The notes: generated from the sequence alone by a model not told the origin. Counted from the first letter of the stretch, positions 24,737 through 37,302 are shown. The stretch is 64,000 nt of DNA from Calycina herbarum (GCA_001414485.1 LLEY01000097.1:177605-241604); one strand, 5' to 3'. Translations and numbers: made by a program.

Positions 24737-25763
24737 TTGTTGCGGAACTTTTGAAGGGTGAATTCAGTTGGAAGGTATACATACGCGCTGCTGCTGAAAG
24801 GCCAAGATTAGGGCGTTGTTGAAGATTTAAAAGAATGAAGACGTAGAATATGAGGAGTCTTGATGCTTTGGATGAATGAGCTTCAGGATAAAAACGCCAG
24901 AGAACTTGAAGCTGGCTTGCAAAAGTGTTTGACAGGACTACAAATGTCATTTACCCAAGTTTCTTCCTCTTACATAAGTATTGACTTTTCAGATGTCTGG
25001 AGGGTCGAAATTTAGTCACTTGTTATGATGAATATGAAGGCTATTGGGTGGTTTTGTTGGTATAGTTGGCTCCACTCACTGAAGGCAAAAGAGAAGAAGA
25101 GGGAGAATGGGTACAGTCGGGTTCCGCTGCTAATCGGCACTTTTCAAAACCCCACCAAAAACAGCTGTTTTGCCTACTTTCCCACGATATATTATTCCCT
25201 CTACATTCGACAGTTTTCTCTATAATTAAAACCTTGTATTGATTAGAACCTAATTCATCTTTTGTTTTAATGCGCATCGGTGGTAGGTAATACTGCTTCT
25301 ATTGTTTTGATTTATATCGGGCCTCTGGTTTTTCTTATCTTTTTTACTTACTTTTTAGCATAAAACGTACACTTTCCGACTTTACTTAACTTTGCTATCT
25401 TAGAACTTTTCACCTTCAAGTTTCTTAAACATTTTGAGTAGAGGCAATTATAGATAACTCTCGAATGAACTATTGTCACCTCTACCTTTCCTCTTTTCTT
25501 CCGAACCCGAAGAATAATAACGTTTCTTGGCGGAGAAGGTCCATATATAGGACAAGGCTCGCCTCGCCTCGCCCTCCTTGAACTGCATAGAGCATCAAAG
25601 AGCACCCCAAATACAAGCTGGAGCTATTTGTTGTGACGGGGGAATGCTTGAGATTCGAGAGACTACCGTGCCTCCGAAAAGGGGACATGACCATTTTTAA
25701 TCCTCCCGGGTTGTTACTTTTGGGATCATTTTCACGAATATTTCGTCCATGGAATTGACTTGT

Positions 25764-25792
25764 TGTCGATTCTTTTACTACCGTACTATCGA
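25764..25792 (+). repeat. Paired TGTCGA element, copy 3 (long spacer)
   Basis: TGTCGA at 25764 and TATCGA at 25787 (23-bp offset). The second half reads ATCGAATACC, as in the copy at 28787. Confidence 0.4.
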
Positions 25793-26644
25793 ATACCGAA
25801 GAACCCTAGGAAGATTCTGCAAGGGAAATCTCGCTTTCGTAAAAATGGAAATTCTTCTCATGCAATGTCCATGTGCATAGTTTTGAACGTTTCTCGGCAA
25901 AACAAGTGTGGATTCGTGATCAGCAAGGAAGCAATGAAGCCAAATCTAGGTATCAACCTTGTCCATCTTTCTCGCTTGGAGGAAGAGGTGCATTTATACC
26001 CAGTATTACTGGACGAATTCAGGATCACAAGCAAACCATTAGCATAACTGGAAATGTCTTTACTTTGAGTATACTCGCTCGCTGCTCGTCGGATACTTCT
26101 CGAATGTTGAAAATATGCATGCGAACGGTTACTCTGTTGAAAGCATAGGGATGTCCTCTTCTCCTTTGGATGAGTGATTTAGTATTCTAGAACTAATTTG
26201 TTTATTCCGTTTTTCGGTTATGTGTACAGTACTAGTAGGAGGTAATAGCGAGAATGTTAGGCAGAAGGGAAAGAGAGAAGATAAAGGTGGTGAAGAGTGA
26301 ATTTCTTTACGATTATTAACGATCGAGCTGTTCTACAAACCTTCGAATCAGGTTCAAACCTGATGGTGCCGTGCCGATGGCGAATGACGCTATTCCCTAG
26401 CTGTAGTGGACCGGGCTCTTGCTACTATTTTCTGTACAAATCTATAATTGGACCAGCTTCACCTCACATTCAGCTAATCGATGTGTCGCCGCGAGATCTT
26501 CTGGAAGGGGTGTTTGCGATTTCCCAATCGGAGTAAGGGGGGACATATATGACCGCGATAGAGTATCCAATCTTAATTTAAGAGCTAGGTATGCTGGACT
26601 CTGAGGTATTATTTCTAAGGAGAAGGCGAACAAATTCCATTTGC

Positions 26645-26668
26645 TGTCGAAGTTCGGTTTTTTGCCGA
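26645..26668 (+). repeat. Paired TGTCGA element, copy 4
   Basis: TGTCGA at 26645 and TGCCGA at 26663 (18-bp offset), preceded by ATTTGC. Confidence 0.55.
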
Positions 26669-27235
26669 ATATTTGGTAGGTGGTCGTTTCTAAAAATTGG
26701 CACCTTTGAAATGCCGTAGCATGAGTATTAGAGGTTAGGAGTTCTTCTTCGACAGAAGTTTTATCAACGCGCGCTCACGAAGCAACCGAGATCTCTAGGT
26801 CGAGCGAAGAATTCGAATTTCCTATCTTTTCGATCTTTTGGTATTCATAATTGTACAGAGGATGTGTTTTATAGGATTTGGCAATGCAGGGCTGGTAGAA
26901 GAGTAACTGGTTTCTCTTAGCGATGATGTTGTGTCAGAGACTCGACTGAGTCAAATGTCTCCCTTGCTGATATGAAAATTAATATATGTTAAGTTCGTAG
27001 AACCTTCTCGTTGGTCAAAGTTAATAGGCCATTTATCTTCTTCATTGCTCCAGTCTCCATTGATAAGATCTGCAACAGTGCTTTGGGAAGTCTGAACATG
27101 TTTCCACGCAGCAGCTTTCAAACACCCCTCAATCACACCAACCTTGAATCTTTTCCCTCAAGCTTTTCCACCTGTAAACAAAGATCTCTGATCCAATGAA
27201 GAACAAAAGCCTAGATTTATTTCTTCTTGAATTGT

Positions 27236-27259
27236 TGTCGAGATTTGGGTTGTCGTCGA
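27236..27259 (+). repeat. Paired TGTCGA element, copy 5
   Basis: TGTCGA at 27236 and CGTCGA at 27254 (18-bp offset), preceded by GAATTGT. Confidence 0.6.
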
Positions 27260-27540
27260 ATGTTTTGTATACATATAGTCGTTCCTTGTTTGAAATCGTT
27301 ACGTTCATAGTGCCACAACATTTGGATTTAAATATTTCTGTGACTCATAAGAATCTGCGATTAATATTTGACCTACGAGTATGTGGTGCCATCTCAACCT
27401 GAACTCATCAGCTACTGTTTCCCTTGCTTGCTTTCCTTGTGGTTTAGAAAGAACTCGGGCTTTTATAAACAGAGGTTCTAGGAGAGCAATTTTTGGATTT
27501 GGTTTTGGCGGGTAAGCTACTGATTACGCGCCAACGAAGT

Positions 27541-27704
27541 GGGGGCCGAAGATGTCAAGAGTAAGCCAGAGCTTACTCACTGGTAAACTGGGGGCCAAAA
27601 CATAGCGAGTAAGCCATGGATAACTCGGTATCAGAAGGTGGGGGCCAAAAATATTGCAGGTAAGGTATAAGTTCATAGCTTACTCGCCATCCGAATTAGG
27701 GGCC
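27541..27704. repeat. Degenerate ~50-bp tandem array (GGGGGCC units)
   Basis: Units start with GGGGGCC(A)AAA at 27541, 27590 and 27640, and with GGGGCCAGAA at 27699 (spacing 49, 50 and 59 bp). Units contain GAGTAAGCC-like words and, in the first unit, a perfect stem GAGTAAGC-CAGA-GCTTACTC. Substitutions between units are many, so the array is old. Confidence 0.7.
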
Positions 27705-28059
27705 AGAAGCTTGTGGGTAATCCCAAAGTTTGAGCCATCCCAGCTTTTAGAGTAGTGAAACATCACTTCAGCTCTGGCTTACTTATAGTTAAGCAGTTTA
27801 CTCACACTCTCTGCGACTTGGTTCTTCCTCGCATCAAAGTTTTCCTTGCATATAAAAGTCCTTGTATCTTTGGTGATGTTCGCTTATGCTTAAATACTAC
27901 CGCTGCTGCACACCATGTGTTTTGGGTTCGGCGTAGTGAGAGCGCCCACACTCGCAGGGAGCTTTGTGTAGTGGTTCCTACCCTTGTGTAAACACTTACC
28001 GCAGTTCTAGAGAACATTGCATACCCAAGCTTATGAGAGTTTGCTTTCGGTTTTTCTGT

Positions 28060-28083
28060 TGTCGAAATTTCTTCTGCTGTCGA
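28060..28083 (+). repeat. Paired TGTCGA element, copy 6
   Basis: TGTCGA at 28060 and at 28078 (18-bp offset), both perfect: TGTTGTCGAAATTT then GCTGTCGAGT. Confidence 0.65.
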
Positions 28084-28786
28084 GTATTGTTGGGTTTCCC
28101 GATGTCAATTTTCAAGTTTGGGGAGTCTTGGACTTGGGAACATAGGGGACAGTTACTGGAGTGATAGCATTTGAGTGCTTTGGGATTCTGAGAATCGTGT
28201 GGGCACAGGAAAGCTACGCGATGAGAGTTAGATTTGTTGTTGAAACCAATAGTGTCTGTTTCTCTCTGTTGGTAGTGCGTAGCTTTATATTTCCGGGACC
28301 CTCGCTTCTCATGAGGTGGGAAAGATGACAATTCGTTGGAATGGAGATGATGCAATAGGAAGTTGAGAACAGGACGATAAAATACAATTTTATCACTACA
28401 TGGTCATCTAATGTTGATTTTCCAAAGTGACTACTTGGTACTTGGTAGGAATCAAATATTCAATTAAACATTTCCGACATCACATATGTAAATAAAGATA
28501 AGAGCTCTTTCTCTGGTTATCGAGAGAGAGAAGAGATAATGGAGAGGAACCGTAGAAAGTAAGGACCACACGCAATACTTCTCAAAAAACATCGTGATTC
28601 AAGTTGATTCTCGGGCTATATATTTACTCCCCTGATACTACCTAGGTACTCGTCTATGTGGACACATATTCAAAACCTGCAAGACGTCATTATTCGGCGT
28701 CGCACTCGTCGTAACGTATTCTCACAACCACCCCACCTCTCTAAGTTACCTGCCTCTAGAGTATTTACATATACCCTTTGACTTAC

Positions 28787-28810
28787 TGTCGAAACTTCTC
28801 TCATCATCGA
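28787..28810 (+). repeat. Paired TGTCGA element, copy 7
   Basis: TGTCGA at 28787 and CATCGA at 28805 (18-bp offset), in the context TACTGTCGAAACTT. Confidence 0.55.
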
Positions 28811-29825
28811 ATACCAGTGGACTTCTGGAATTGTTAGCCTTTCGGCTATCGAAAAGTGCCCTTGAGTGTGTAAAGTTTTGTGAGTCTGTATGACTACTGA
28901 GCATAAGTGTGAGGGGGAAAAGTCTCAGCGTTTGGGAGCCCGCATGAGGCGATTCCGAGAGAAGAAGCGGCACAGCTTATAGATTGAAAGGCAGGAAAGT
29001 CTTGGGATTTTCATTCATCTTGGATATCTGTGCTCAGATGTTTTGGGGAGTGAGCTTCCGGAAGCAGGAGGTGTTTGGCCGTGTTGAGTGGTTGGGGTTA
29101 TGGCTGCGCTAGGAATAGAGGTTGAGGGGCAAGGAGGTTTTAAAGTCATCTACGAAACTTCTTACATATGTTGATTTGGAATTCATCGTCCCATCATAAC
29201 TTCTAACACCCACCTCCCTTAAAACCCCTACACCCTTTCTCCAATCACACCACGATTCACAGATCAAAAAGGCGTCTCAACGCACCAGCCAACGGGTACG
29301 ATTCACCCACGCATATGCATATGCAAGTACGGAGAGCGGTGTCATCATCACCCCAACCATCTGCTTTTTTCTTACCCCTCATCCTATCATTCCCACCTAG
29401 GAAAGGACAGATCAATTTTTCATATTCTGAATTTGATTGTTCGAAACACCTAGGTTAACATATCAAATTGTTCTAAGTGTTTAGGATAAGATTTCAAACT
29501 GTGTGTTGAAGGTTTATCTTGTACTTCCGATCGAGAGAAAATGCAGAGAGTCCGGAAATATCGATACATTCAACACACTTAACTACTTTTAGTACAACCC
29601 ACCCCCAAGAGCAAATTGTACATCATGATGATCTTGAGATAGACCGACGAACACCAACAAAGCAAGCCGCGAGGCACCACCATATAGCAACAACATCCCC
29701 CAATAGCAGTCTACAAATCCAACGCCACAGCCTACCACAAGCCAAGGTACTCCACATCCAGTCCAGCAATCTAAGCAATGTAAACACCCACCTCCGACAT
29801 TTTGAAATCGAAAAGATTGAACCCC

Positions 29826-32685
29826 TCAACCCAACAACTTCAAAATATCTCCCATTCGCGTAGTCTTCTCCTTCCCCCCCTTACACTTCTCCCGAAAAGC
29901 AGTACTAACCAACTTCCTCTTCTCAGCCTGAACATCCAAGACCCGCTCCTCAACACTATCCTCCATCACCAATCTCCAAACCGTACAAGGTCTCGTCTGT
30001 CCAAGCCGATGAACACGATCCACAGCTTGATCCTCAATAGCAGGTGCCCACCAAGAATCCGCAAGGATAACGGTATCAGCAGCAACGAGATTGAGTCCTA
30101 CACTACAGACAGCTAGAGAGGCGAGGAGGATACGACAATTGGGGTCCTTTTCGAGGGCGGTCATTGCGGTGTCGCGTTTTGTGGCGGTCATGGAGCCGTC
30201 GATGCGGGTGTAGGCCATGTTTGCTTCTTCGAGTTGGTGTTGGATTATGTTGAGAAAGGAAGTCCATTGGGAGAAGATTACGACTTTGGAGTTGGGGTCT
30301 TTGCGACTTGCGGCGAGGATACTCATTAGAGCTTCGGTCTTGCTGCTTTTGGTGTCAACATCGATGTCTTCGTCGGCAGAGGCTTCTTTCTCTTCGGCGG
30401 GATGGACGAGGCATTCGTTGTTGAGGAGTTCGGCTCGACACATGGGGCACTTGTGTTGAAGTTCGATGGTGCGTTCGATGCATTCTTGACCAAAAGCATG
30501 CTTACAAGCTGTGATGACGGGGTTATGAAGTTCCTCGAAACAGATGGAGCATTCTTCGCGGCTTTCAATGCTGATTTGAAGTAGAGCTTGGAGAGCTGCA
30601 CGGTTTTCATCGGTAAGTTGTACGGCGCCATCGGTCTTGAGAAGCTCCATGAGATCGGTGACACGAGAGCCACATAGTTTCCAGTGGCAGCAAACTTGAC
30701 GCAGTCGAAGTAGTACTTCCAGTACTTGACGATAGGCGATGGCCCCGTTGCCTTTACCCTTTTCATAGTTGAGAGCCATGACTTTTGCTTCGTCTCTGTT
30801 AAAGGTTAGTATTTTGTTTCAAAATGTGCTAGTAATTACTTACCTCAAAGCATCGTATTTCTCTCTTTCATCATCTCGGAAAGTGATACGGTGAACGTAT
30901 TGGGAAAGTTCAGGGAGCTTCAGATCAATAAACTCCATGTCCTTTCTTCGTCGAAGACACATATTGATCATGACAGATTGCAAAATCTTCTCAGCACCCG
31001 GGTTGCCTTCAGCCATTGGGCGTGTGAGAACTGTGTTGAATATTTCCTTTTCCTGGAGACCACCAGTGATGCCAAGGAACTTGAGCATGGAATATAAGTC
31101 TTTGATGTTGTTGACGATCGGAGTTCCTGTCAAAATCCATTTGGCATTTGAATCAAGGGCCGTAGCTGCAATTGCAGCCTTTGTTTTGTCATTGCGGATC
31201 GTATGACCCTCATCGAGGACAACTCGGGCCCATTTGATTGAAAACAATCCTTCCTTGGTAGGGAAGTCCTTCAAGTCCTTGCCCGATTTGTAAGCTTCCG
31301 AGGCTAACATACCGTAAGTAGTGATAACAACATCATATTGTGCCCAGTCTTGAGGAGTCATTCGCTTGCGTCCTTGTCCGTGGTATGTCAACACCTTCAA
31401 GGCCTTTTCGGGTTTAATATGTCGTTCCATTTGCTGAGCCCAATTCGACATGACGGACACTGGAGCAATGATGAGAGTTGTGCCAGAGCCACCCTCCATA
31501 ATAAGACTGATAACCTGAAGAGTCTTGCCCAGTCCCATATCATCAGCAAGAATGCCACCTTTTGCCAATTTGGGAACAACCATAGCGGTGTAATTCGTAG
31601 CAATGTTTTGAAAAAGGTTCTGCTGCTTTGGATGACGCTTCCAGAGTTGAGTAATATCATTGGAACCAGGCTTCGGAAGGCGAGGATCCTCCTTTTCCAG
31701 CATCCATTTCAATCCCTGTCGTTGATAAGGTAGCAAAGTAGATTGCAAACCCTCAGGTTGATCGGCCATAGGCATTTCCGCCATTGAATTCTCACCAACA
31801 CCCCAATTTTCGACCATTTTCTCGGCGTCTCTGGGTCTGAATTGTTCACTGTGTTGAACAAAGTGGTCGATGCTGGGCTCGGAGGATGGGGGTACTTGAC
31901 TACTTGAACCTTGCGAGGAACCAGGTAGACCCATATGGCCCCTTTGAGAAGGGACTGGAACCGTCTTCTTTTTGGCCTTTGGTGCGGCAATGCCTTGGAC
32001 TCTCAAAGGGACTCGGTCTTGTTTCAGTTTCGCCTCGAGTTCATCACGAACTGCTGGATCTCTGGGACCGTAAAGCTTCATGTAGATTGGACAGTTAAAG
32101 GCACCCTTTTCGCCAGCAAGAATGGCTTCCACAACAATGCTTCTGGCGTCCTGAAATAGCAATTAATATGTACGCGGGGAAAAAAAAATCGTCAAAAAGC
32201 CACTCACCAAATAAGGCGCAAGCTTCGAAGCCAAATTCCGAGGAATATGTCCAATCTGAGCACCCTGAACATTATTGACCCGGATAGCATTGCGATCATA
32301 TTGATTCGTAGGCTCCCGTCGAACCAAGACTTGCTCTCCAGGAGAGGCAACTCCATTATAATATCTGATACCAACAATCTATCACAATTTCAAAATTAGC
32401 AATTGCAAACGCGTGATCCGGGACGGCATGTCATACCTTATCATTAATAGCACCAAGACAAACCCAACCAAATCCCTCATCACGATCCTGAGTCAAATCC
32501 ACAACCTCAAACTCCTCATTATTTTCCTGCCATGCATCGCGAACAGCTTGGGTGGAAGAAATGGATTGAGTAGCACGGGGTTGAGATGACAAAGCGTGAG
32601 ATTGAGAGGAACGCTGGTGTTTGCGTTGGGGCTCCAAATTCTCGTCACCTACTAGGTCGACGACGTAGGCTGGTCGCTTCGACAT
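29826..32685 (-). CDS. HIRAN-SNF2-RING helicase, HLTF/Rad5-like
   Basis: A nuclear SNF2 ATPase with an embedded RING ubiquitin ligase domain, the architecture of Rad5/HLTF, which promote error-free bypass of replication damage. Four exons (32437-32685, 32208-32378, 30844-32150, 29826-30795) give 898 aa. The HIRAN domain begins at about residue 75 (FGWVCLGAINDKIVGIRYYN..., IGHIPRNLA). SNF2 has Walker A GGILADDMGLGKTLQVISLI (about 340) and box II VVLDEGHTIRN. The RING is CSICFEELHNPVITACKHAF...CPMC (about 658-695). The helicase C lobe has SQWTSFLNII..., GLNLVAAD and DQAVDRVHRLGQ. The protein is shorter than yeast Rad5, nearer to HLTF-like fungal paralogues, so strict orthology is not certain. 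It is divergent from the PQ-loop gene. Confidence 0.9.
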
Positions 32686-33445
32686 GGCGGCGGGTAATTA
32701 TTCAGGAATGGCACGACTTGTTGTATTGGGAAGGTTGAAGTGGAGAGGAGCGCGTCGCGTTATCGTTCTATTTTGATCGCCGCAGGGTTGTTCCCTTGAA
32801 ATAAGAAACGAAAGCACGTGCGGATGATTTTATTGGTCTCCAATGAATATTCATCTTTCGTCGGGCAATTGGAACATCTTCTTTTCGGTATTCACTAGAA
32901 AGTACTAGGAGGCAACGGAGTTCTCTCACTTCCAGCCCCTTTAGCTTCCCTTATTAGATAGCCACTATATCTTGTTTATTATTCATTAATTCTACGGAAT
33001 TTTCGAACTTTCCCCAAGCTATAGCAATGAAGTTTTATTGAGCGTTGTCGAAATTAGTAGGCTGGACTTTGGAACTGGAGGGGCACCGGTGATATCTTAA
33101 TAAAACCACCCCTTTGTTTCTAACTCCACCTCAGCTTAGCTTACTGCTAGCAAACCAAGGCATTTCCATTGCAGAATCCCATTATTACTTACCTACTTTT
33201 ATCAACGCGAGAAGAACTTTTTTCAAGACTTTTTCTTTCGCTCTTACCTAGTAAACGCAGGTACACGGAGCATTTATCCCGGATCGAGGTTCCCCACGAT
33301 TCTGAAGCACGCATCCCTGTTTGCTTGTTGAACCAACGGCACAGCGCAGCGTCAACAACCACACCTCACTTGCAGCAACTACAATATCAACTTGGAATGT
33401 CGCAAAAGCTGCAACAATTATAACCAAGCTTCTTTTGAATTCAAG
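32686..33445. promoter_or_regulatory. Divergent promoter region, helicase and PQ-loop genes
   Basis: 760 bp between opposite start codons. A single TGTCGA half-site (GTTGTCGAAATTAG) lies at about 33046, without a matching partner 18 bp on. No other element was recognised. Confidence 0.45.
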
Positions 33446-34611
33446 ATGGACTCCGTCTTCAATATCGCGTCCAACTACACGCAGGATAGATGTGAGAAGC
33501 TTAAGCACGGCGCCGAAGGCTACAGTGACAGCTCCTTCTACATCAACCTTACTTTGTCCATGTAAGCTTAAATCTCTCGCCTCAACCATAAAGGCCATGC
33601 TTAACTGACTTGCCCTATAGCTTCATCCTTCTTGGTATCCTCGTCTCGTATCTTCCCCAACATTACAGGATCATCTCGCGCGGGACATCGGAAGGCATCT
33701 CGCCATACTTTATCCTCCTAGGCACCACATCCGGAACCTGCGCATTCGCAAATATCCTCACCCTCCCAGCTTCTCGAGCAGACGTCGCATGCTGCAAGAC
33801 AATAAGCACCTTTGAATGCGTAGCTGGACTTCTGGGTATCGCGCAGGTCGGCGTACAATGGTTCTGCTTCAGTGTAATGTATGTCTCCCCATCCCTCCGG
33901 AAAATGCCTCTGCTAATGATGACTAGCCTCTTCCTCTTCCTCGTATTCTTTCCCCGAACACCCCCCATCCACGATGAAGACGAAGAACCAATCGGCGACC
34001 AATACACCTGGCGCACCGCCCTAACAGTAGCCTTCGTCTGTCTCCTCCACGGTCTCCTCATCATCATCGTCAGCACAGGCCTTTTCTACGCTCGCCCGGG
34101 AAAGCTAGGTACATGGGCGAATATCCTCGGTATCACCGCTACCATACTAGCGACCATACAATACCTGCCGCAGATTTGGATGACGTGGTTCTTGGGACAT
34201 GTGGGGAGTCTAAGTATCCCCATGATGTTGATACAAACACCCGGAAGCTTTGTCTGGGCGGGCAGTTTGGCTGCGAGGTTGGGGGTTGAGGGGTGGAGTA
34301 GTTGGGGTGTTTTTCTGGTGACGGGATGTTTGCAGGGTTGTCTTTTGGTTATGGGGATTTGTTTTGAGGTTAGGGATAGGAGGGAGAAGAATTACGATGA
34401 GTTTGAGGGGGTGAGTTCTTTTCCCTCCACTCTTGTAGAAATTACTAACATGAAACAGACAAACGCGCGATGTGTGGTTGGATATATCCCCGGTCAGGTT
34501 GATGGGGTAGAAACCGATGATGAGGGGGGAGCTGTGGTTGAGACTCCTTCTAGTGAGAGAACACCACTTTTGAAAAATAACTCGGGGAAATCATCGAGGA
34601 ACCCGATATAG
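33446..34611 (+). CDS. PQ-loop repeat membrane protein
   Basis: Exons 33446-33561, 33621-34410 and 34459-34611 give 352 aa. There are two PQ motifs: ILLGILVSYLPQHYRIISRG in the first repeat and LATIQYLPQIWMTW in the second. About seven hydrophobic segments are visible, e.g. LLMMTSLFLFLVFF, VAFVCLLHGLLIIIVSTG and VFLVTGCLQGCLLVMGI. This is the layout of vacuolar/lysosomal amino-acid exporters (cystinosin/Ypq type); substrate and membrane are inferred from the family. The start exon supplies an N-glycosylatable head (NYTQDRCEKL). The last intron (48 nt, TACTAAC branch site) has no stop and keeps frame, so an unspliced form would carry 16 extra residues in the cytosolic tail. Confidence 0.85.
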
Positions 34612-37302
34612 TAAGGGGGTAAAAAGTTCTCCTTGTTTGGAAAAAAAGAGGATGAGTTTCCTGATTATTTTCCTGGATAGGGGAAATTCATGGGTTTTCT
34701 CAAAATAGACTTGTAATATACACATCTTCTTTTTCTGGAGCCCGTCGCGGGGAATTGGTTTTCCTATTACCTTTTGGTTGGTGGTTGATGGGAAGGTGGC
34801 ACGTAGCTCGATGTCACTTTCTCGCTTTGGAGTACAAAATATAACAGAGCTACAAGCTGATCAGCTCCTTCCATATATACCATTGGTATTCTTCCATTCT
34901 GTCGGGCATTCACCCCTATCCCAACTAAACTTTCGGGCTTGGCAAAAATTGGAGAACAGTCTAGTCCAGTGTTTCTTTAAAAGCAAAGAAAAAATCCCGA
35001 CCCCTTGCCTTGAAAACCGAGGACATCGAGGGTGTATGAAGGTGGTTGGTCCACCCCCGTGTTTCTGGTGACAGGAAATCATCAGGTGCAGGTGTACGGG
35101 ACCTATAGATAGGGTGTCTATGTGGTCAGAGTCATTCTTTCCCATTCTTAGTTCTCTTCTATTTGGGGGCACGAGGTGCGGTTGAGGTGGGTCCATGAAG
35201 AAGTCCCGGTCGTGCCTTTCTTCCAGGTTTTTCAAGTCAAGCGACTACGAACTTAAATCCTATCTCTTGAGAGAAGTTCGAGTCGAGGGAGGATATCAAG
35301 TTAGGGAAGGAACGACTGGATCCTCGACTTCGATGTTCAATGTGGAAAATGTGACTTATGCGCCACGTGGATCGAGAGAGAAGCAGCTACTCTTCTTATT
35401 TCCTCAACCTTCTCACTGACAAAGGCAATTGGAAGAAGGGCAAGACAGGAATTGGGTCATTTTCTCACCGAGGAAGGTCTCGAGCACCAAAACTACAGGG
35501 GTGGACAATGAGCGGCTCTCGTTTTTTGTGCGTAACCTCCGACAGCTTGGGTTCATTGGAATTGTGGCTCGTTTCTCCTGGGAAGGTATGAGGAACCGAA
35601 CGCGAAAGAAGCCCCGGTAGAGTACCTGGTTACTGGAAGACGAAAGTCGCCTTTCTACAATGCGGAGACCGTTTCGTTTTCTAGACAGTCAGTTGTGAAT
35701 TAAGTTTACAAAGTCGGTTCTCAGGCTCCCGTCGCTTCTTCCTTCTTAACTTGACCCGGGCACGCCGGCTTTTCTAAATAAAAAAATTGATATTCTAGAG
35801 CCCCGTTCTAGGTACCTTACCCTGTACGATTTTCGCCGTACTTTGCTTCCTGTTCCCGCTTTCTTGTTCGATATTATTTATGTTTTTATCGTAGCTAATC
35901 CTCTTATACATAGAGTAAAGAATAGAAAAGGCGGGAAACCCTTGCAAACCAAACCTAATTTTCAAGTTACCTACTCTGACTTTTTTAAGACTCGGAGACC
36001 TACCTATACAAAGACTCAAGGGTTCTCTACCGGGACGGAAAACCCTTCTGTACCGCTGAAAAAATGGCTTCAACTCGAGAACAAACCACAACAGCGAAAC
36101 CGAAATAGATACGACTTCATTCTTTTGTTAATTAGCTATGACGGCTTCATTCTCGTACTGTTTTTATTTTATTTTTAGTAAGGTAGAGAAATAAATACGG
36201 AGGATTCTTGCGTGCCGGGGAGGGTACTGAAGCGTGGAAGGCAGTGTCGAGACCAAAGACCGAGCCACGCAGAAAGGAGCGACCTCCGTGTAGGTAGGTG
36301 CCGACTTGGGAGTGTCGAGATGGCAGTTGATACCTGTGGGTTGCAAGTTGAGGAGCCACCTATTCCCCAGGTAGGATCGATTTCGAAAGGTAAAAAGCGA
36401 CCCCACATCATCTCCTATAGATACTAGCATTCTTCGAGGGTGCGATGCGAATTTTGTGTAACAGCCTTCTTTGTATCTCGTGTGGGCACAGCATCGTATG
36501 CCAACAATCTTGGGAAGCTTTTTTGAAGGGAGTTTTGCTAATCTGAAGCTCACCCCTCTGGTCGAAGCAACTCCTTTCATGTGGGCCTCGCTCTTTCCCA
36601 ACTCCAAAGTCAGAAACTCGACGCGAGGCACTAGCTTCGCCACTGCCATCATGAGGAAGGAGCGAACCATCGCATGTTTCAACTTTTGTGTCACCCATTC
36701 TTTGAATCTCCTGTCGGTTGGTTGATGTTGGTTACACAACATCGTATGACAACATTTTTGGGCAACTTTCTTTGAATAGGATCTTGCAGTTGGACCGAAT
36801 CGGCTTGATGAGGCCCCGTCCTCCGTTCAAGGTTGATGGTTAGAAGATCGGGTGCTTCATGTGGCCTGGTATCGTGCCTCGCTCCTTCCCCAACTTCAAA
36901 GTCTAGAACATTAGAAACTCGACGCGAGACACCAGCATCCACAATCTTCCGTCACAAGGAAGGAGCAAACCATCTCCTCCCCAATAAAAAGCTCTGTGGC
37001 TCAACAATTTTCTCCATTTCCTCACGCATGTTCCCCATTTCCCGTCAAATGTTGGAGATTGAGGAAGAATGGGATCTATTTTTTGCTACACTTCTTTGTC
37101 TTACGAACTCGGACTTCGGTGCTCTCACATCAAGCATGTTTCTAACTTCATCTTCCAGCTTTACTACTCATTTGTTTGTTCTACCTGTCTACCACTGTTC
37201 CAACGCCCTAGGGCCTCTCAGTCTTGAAAAAAAGATTCTTTTAGGATGTTCCTCGATTTTCTTGTTAAGTTTCTCTCGAACAATTTGCGACGTTAGAAGT
37301 TT
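34612..37302. other. Intergenic, repeat-derived region
   Basis: No supported gene. ORFs on both strands are short. The right half includes a diverged direct duplication (36491-36975). Composition varies sharply over short distances, which suggests decayed mobile or duplicated DNA. Confidence 0.4.
36491..36975. repeat. Diverged tandem duplication, two units
   Basis: Unit A (36491-36673) and unit B (36740-36975) share in the same order: CATCGTATG-CAACA, TTTTTGGG/CTTGGGAAGC, GCCTCGCTC, CAACT-CAAAGTC, AGAAACTCGACGCGAG and GGAAGGAGC-AACCATC. Unit B has about 50 extra bases in the middle. Confidence 0.65.

Larger units (their letters stand above)
23941..29825. other. Gene desert with dispersed paired-TGTCGA repeats
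   Basis: About 5.9 kb with no ORF showing a known domain or usable splice pattern. The region holds seven copies of the paired TGTCGA element (listed separately), a degenerate ~50-bp tandem array, and otherwise unremarkable moderately AT-rich DNA. This looks like old, diverged repeat sequence rather than promoter. Confidence 0.5.

Noticed and set aside
26325..26375. Possible tRNA T-arm (ATCAGGTTCAAACCTGAT)
   Set aside because: The B-box-like GGTTCAAACC forms a palindrome, but there is no D-arm, anticodon arm or acceptor stem at the right distance.
33044..33060. Single TGTTGTCGAAATT-like site in the helicase/PQ-loop promoter
   Set aside because: The second half is missing, so it was not counted as a paired element.
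36164..36742. 192-aa minus-strand ORF
   Set aside because: It runs across the diverged duplication; its internal similarity to the next unit (KLPK.V.IRCC) reflects DNA duplication, not a recognisable protein family.
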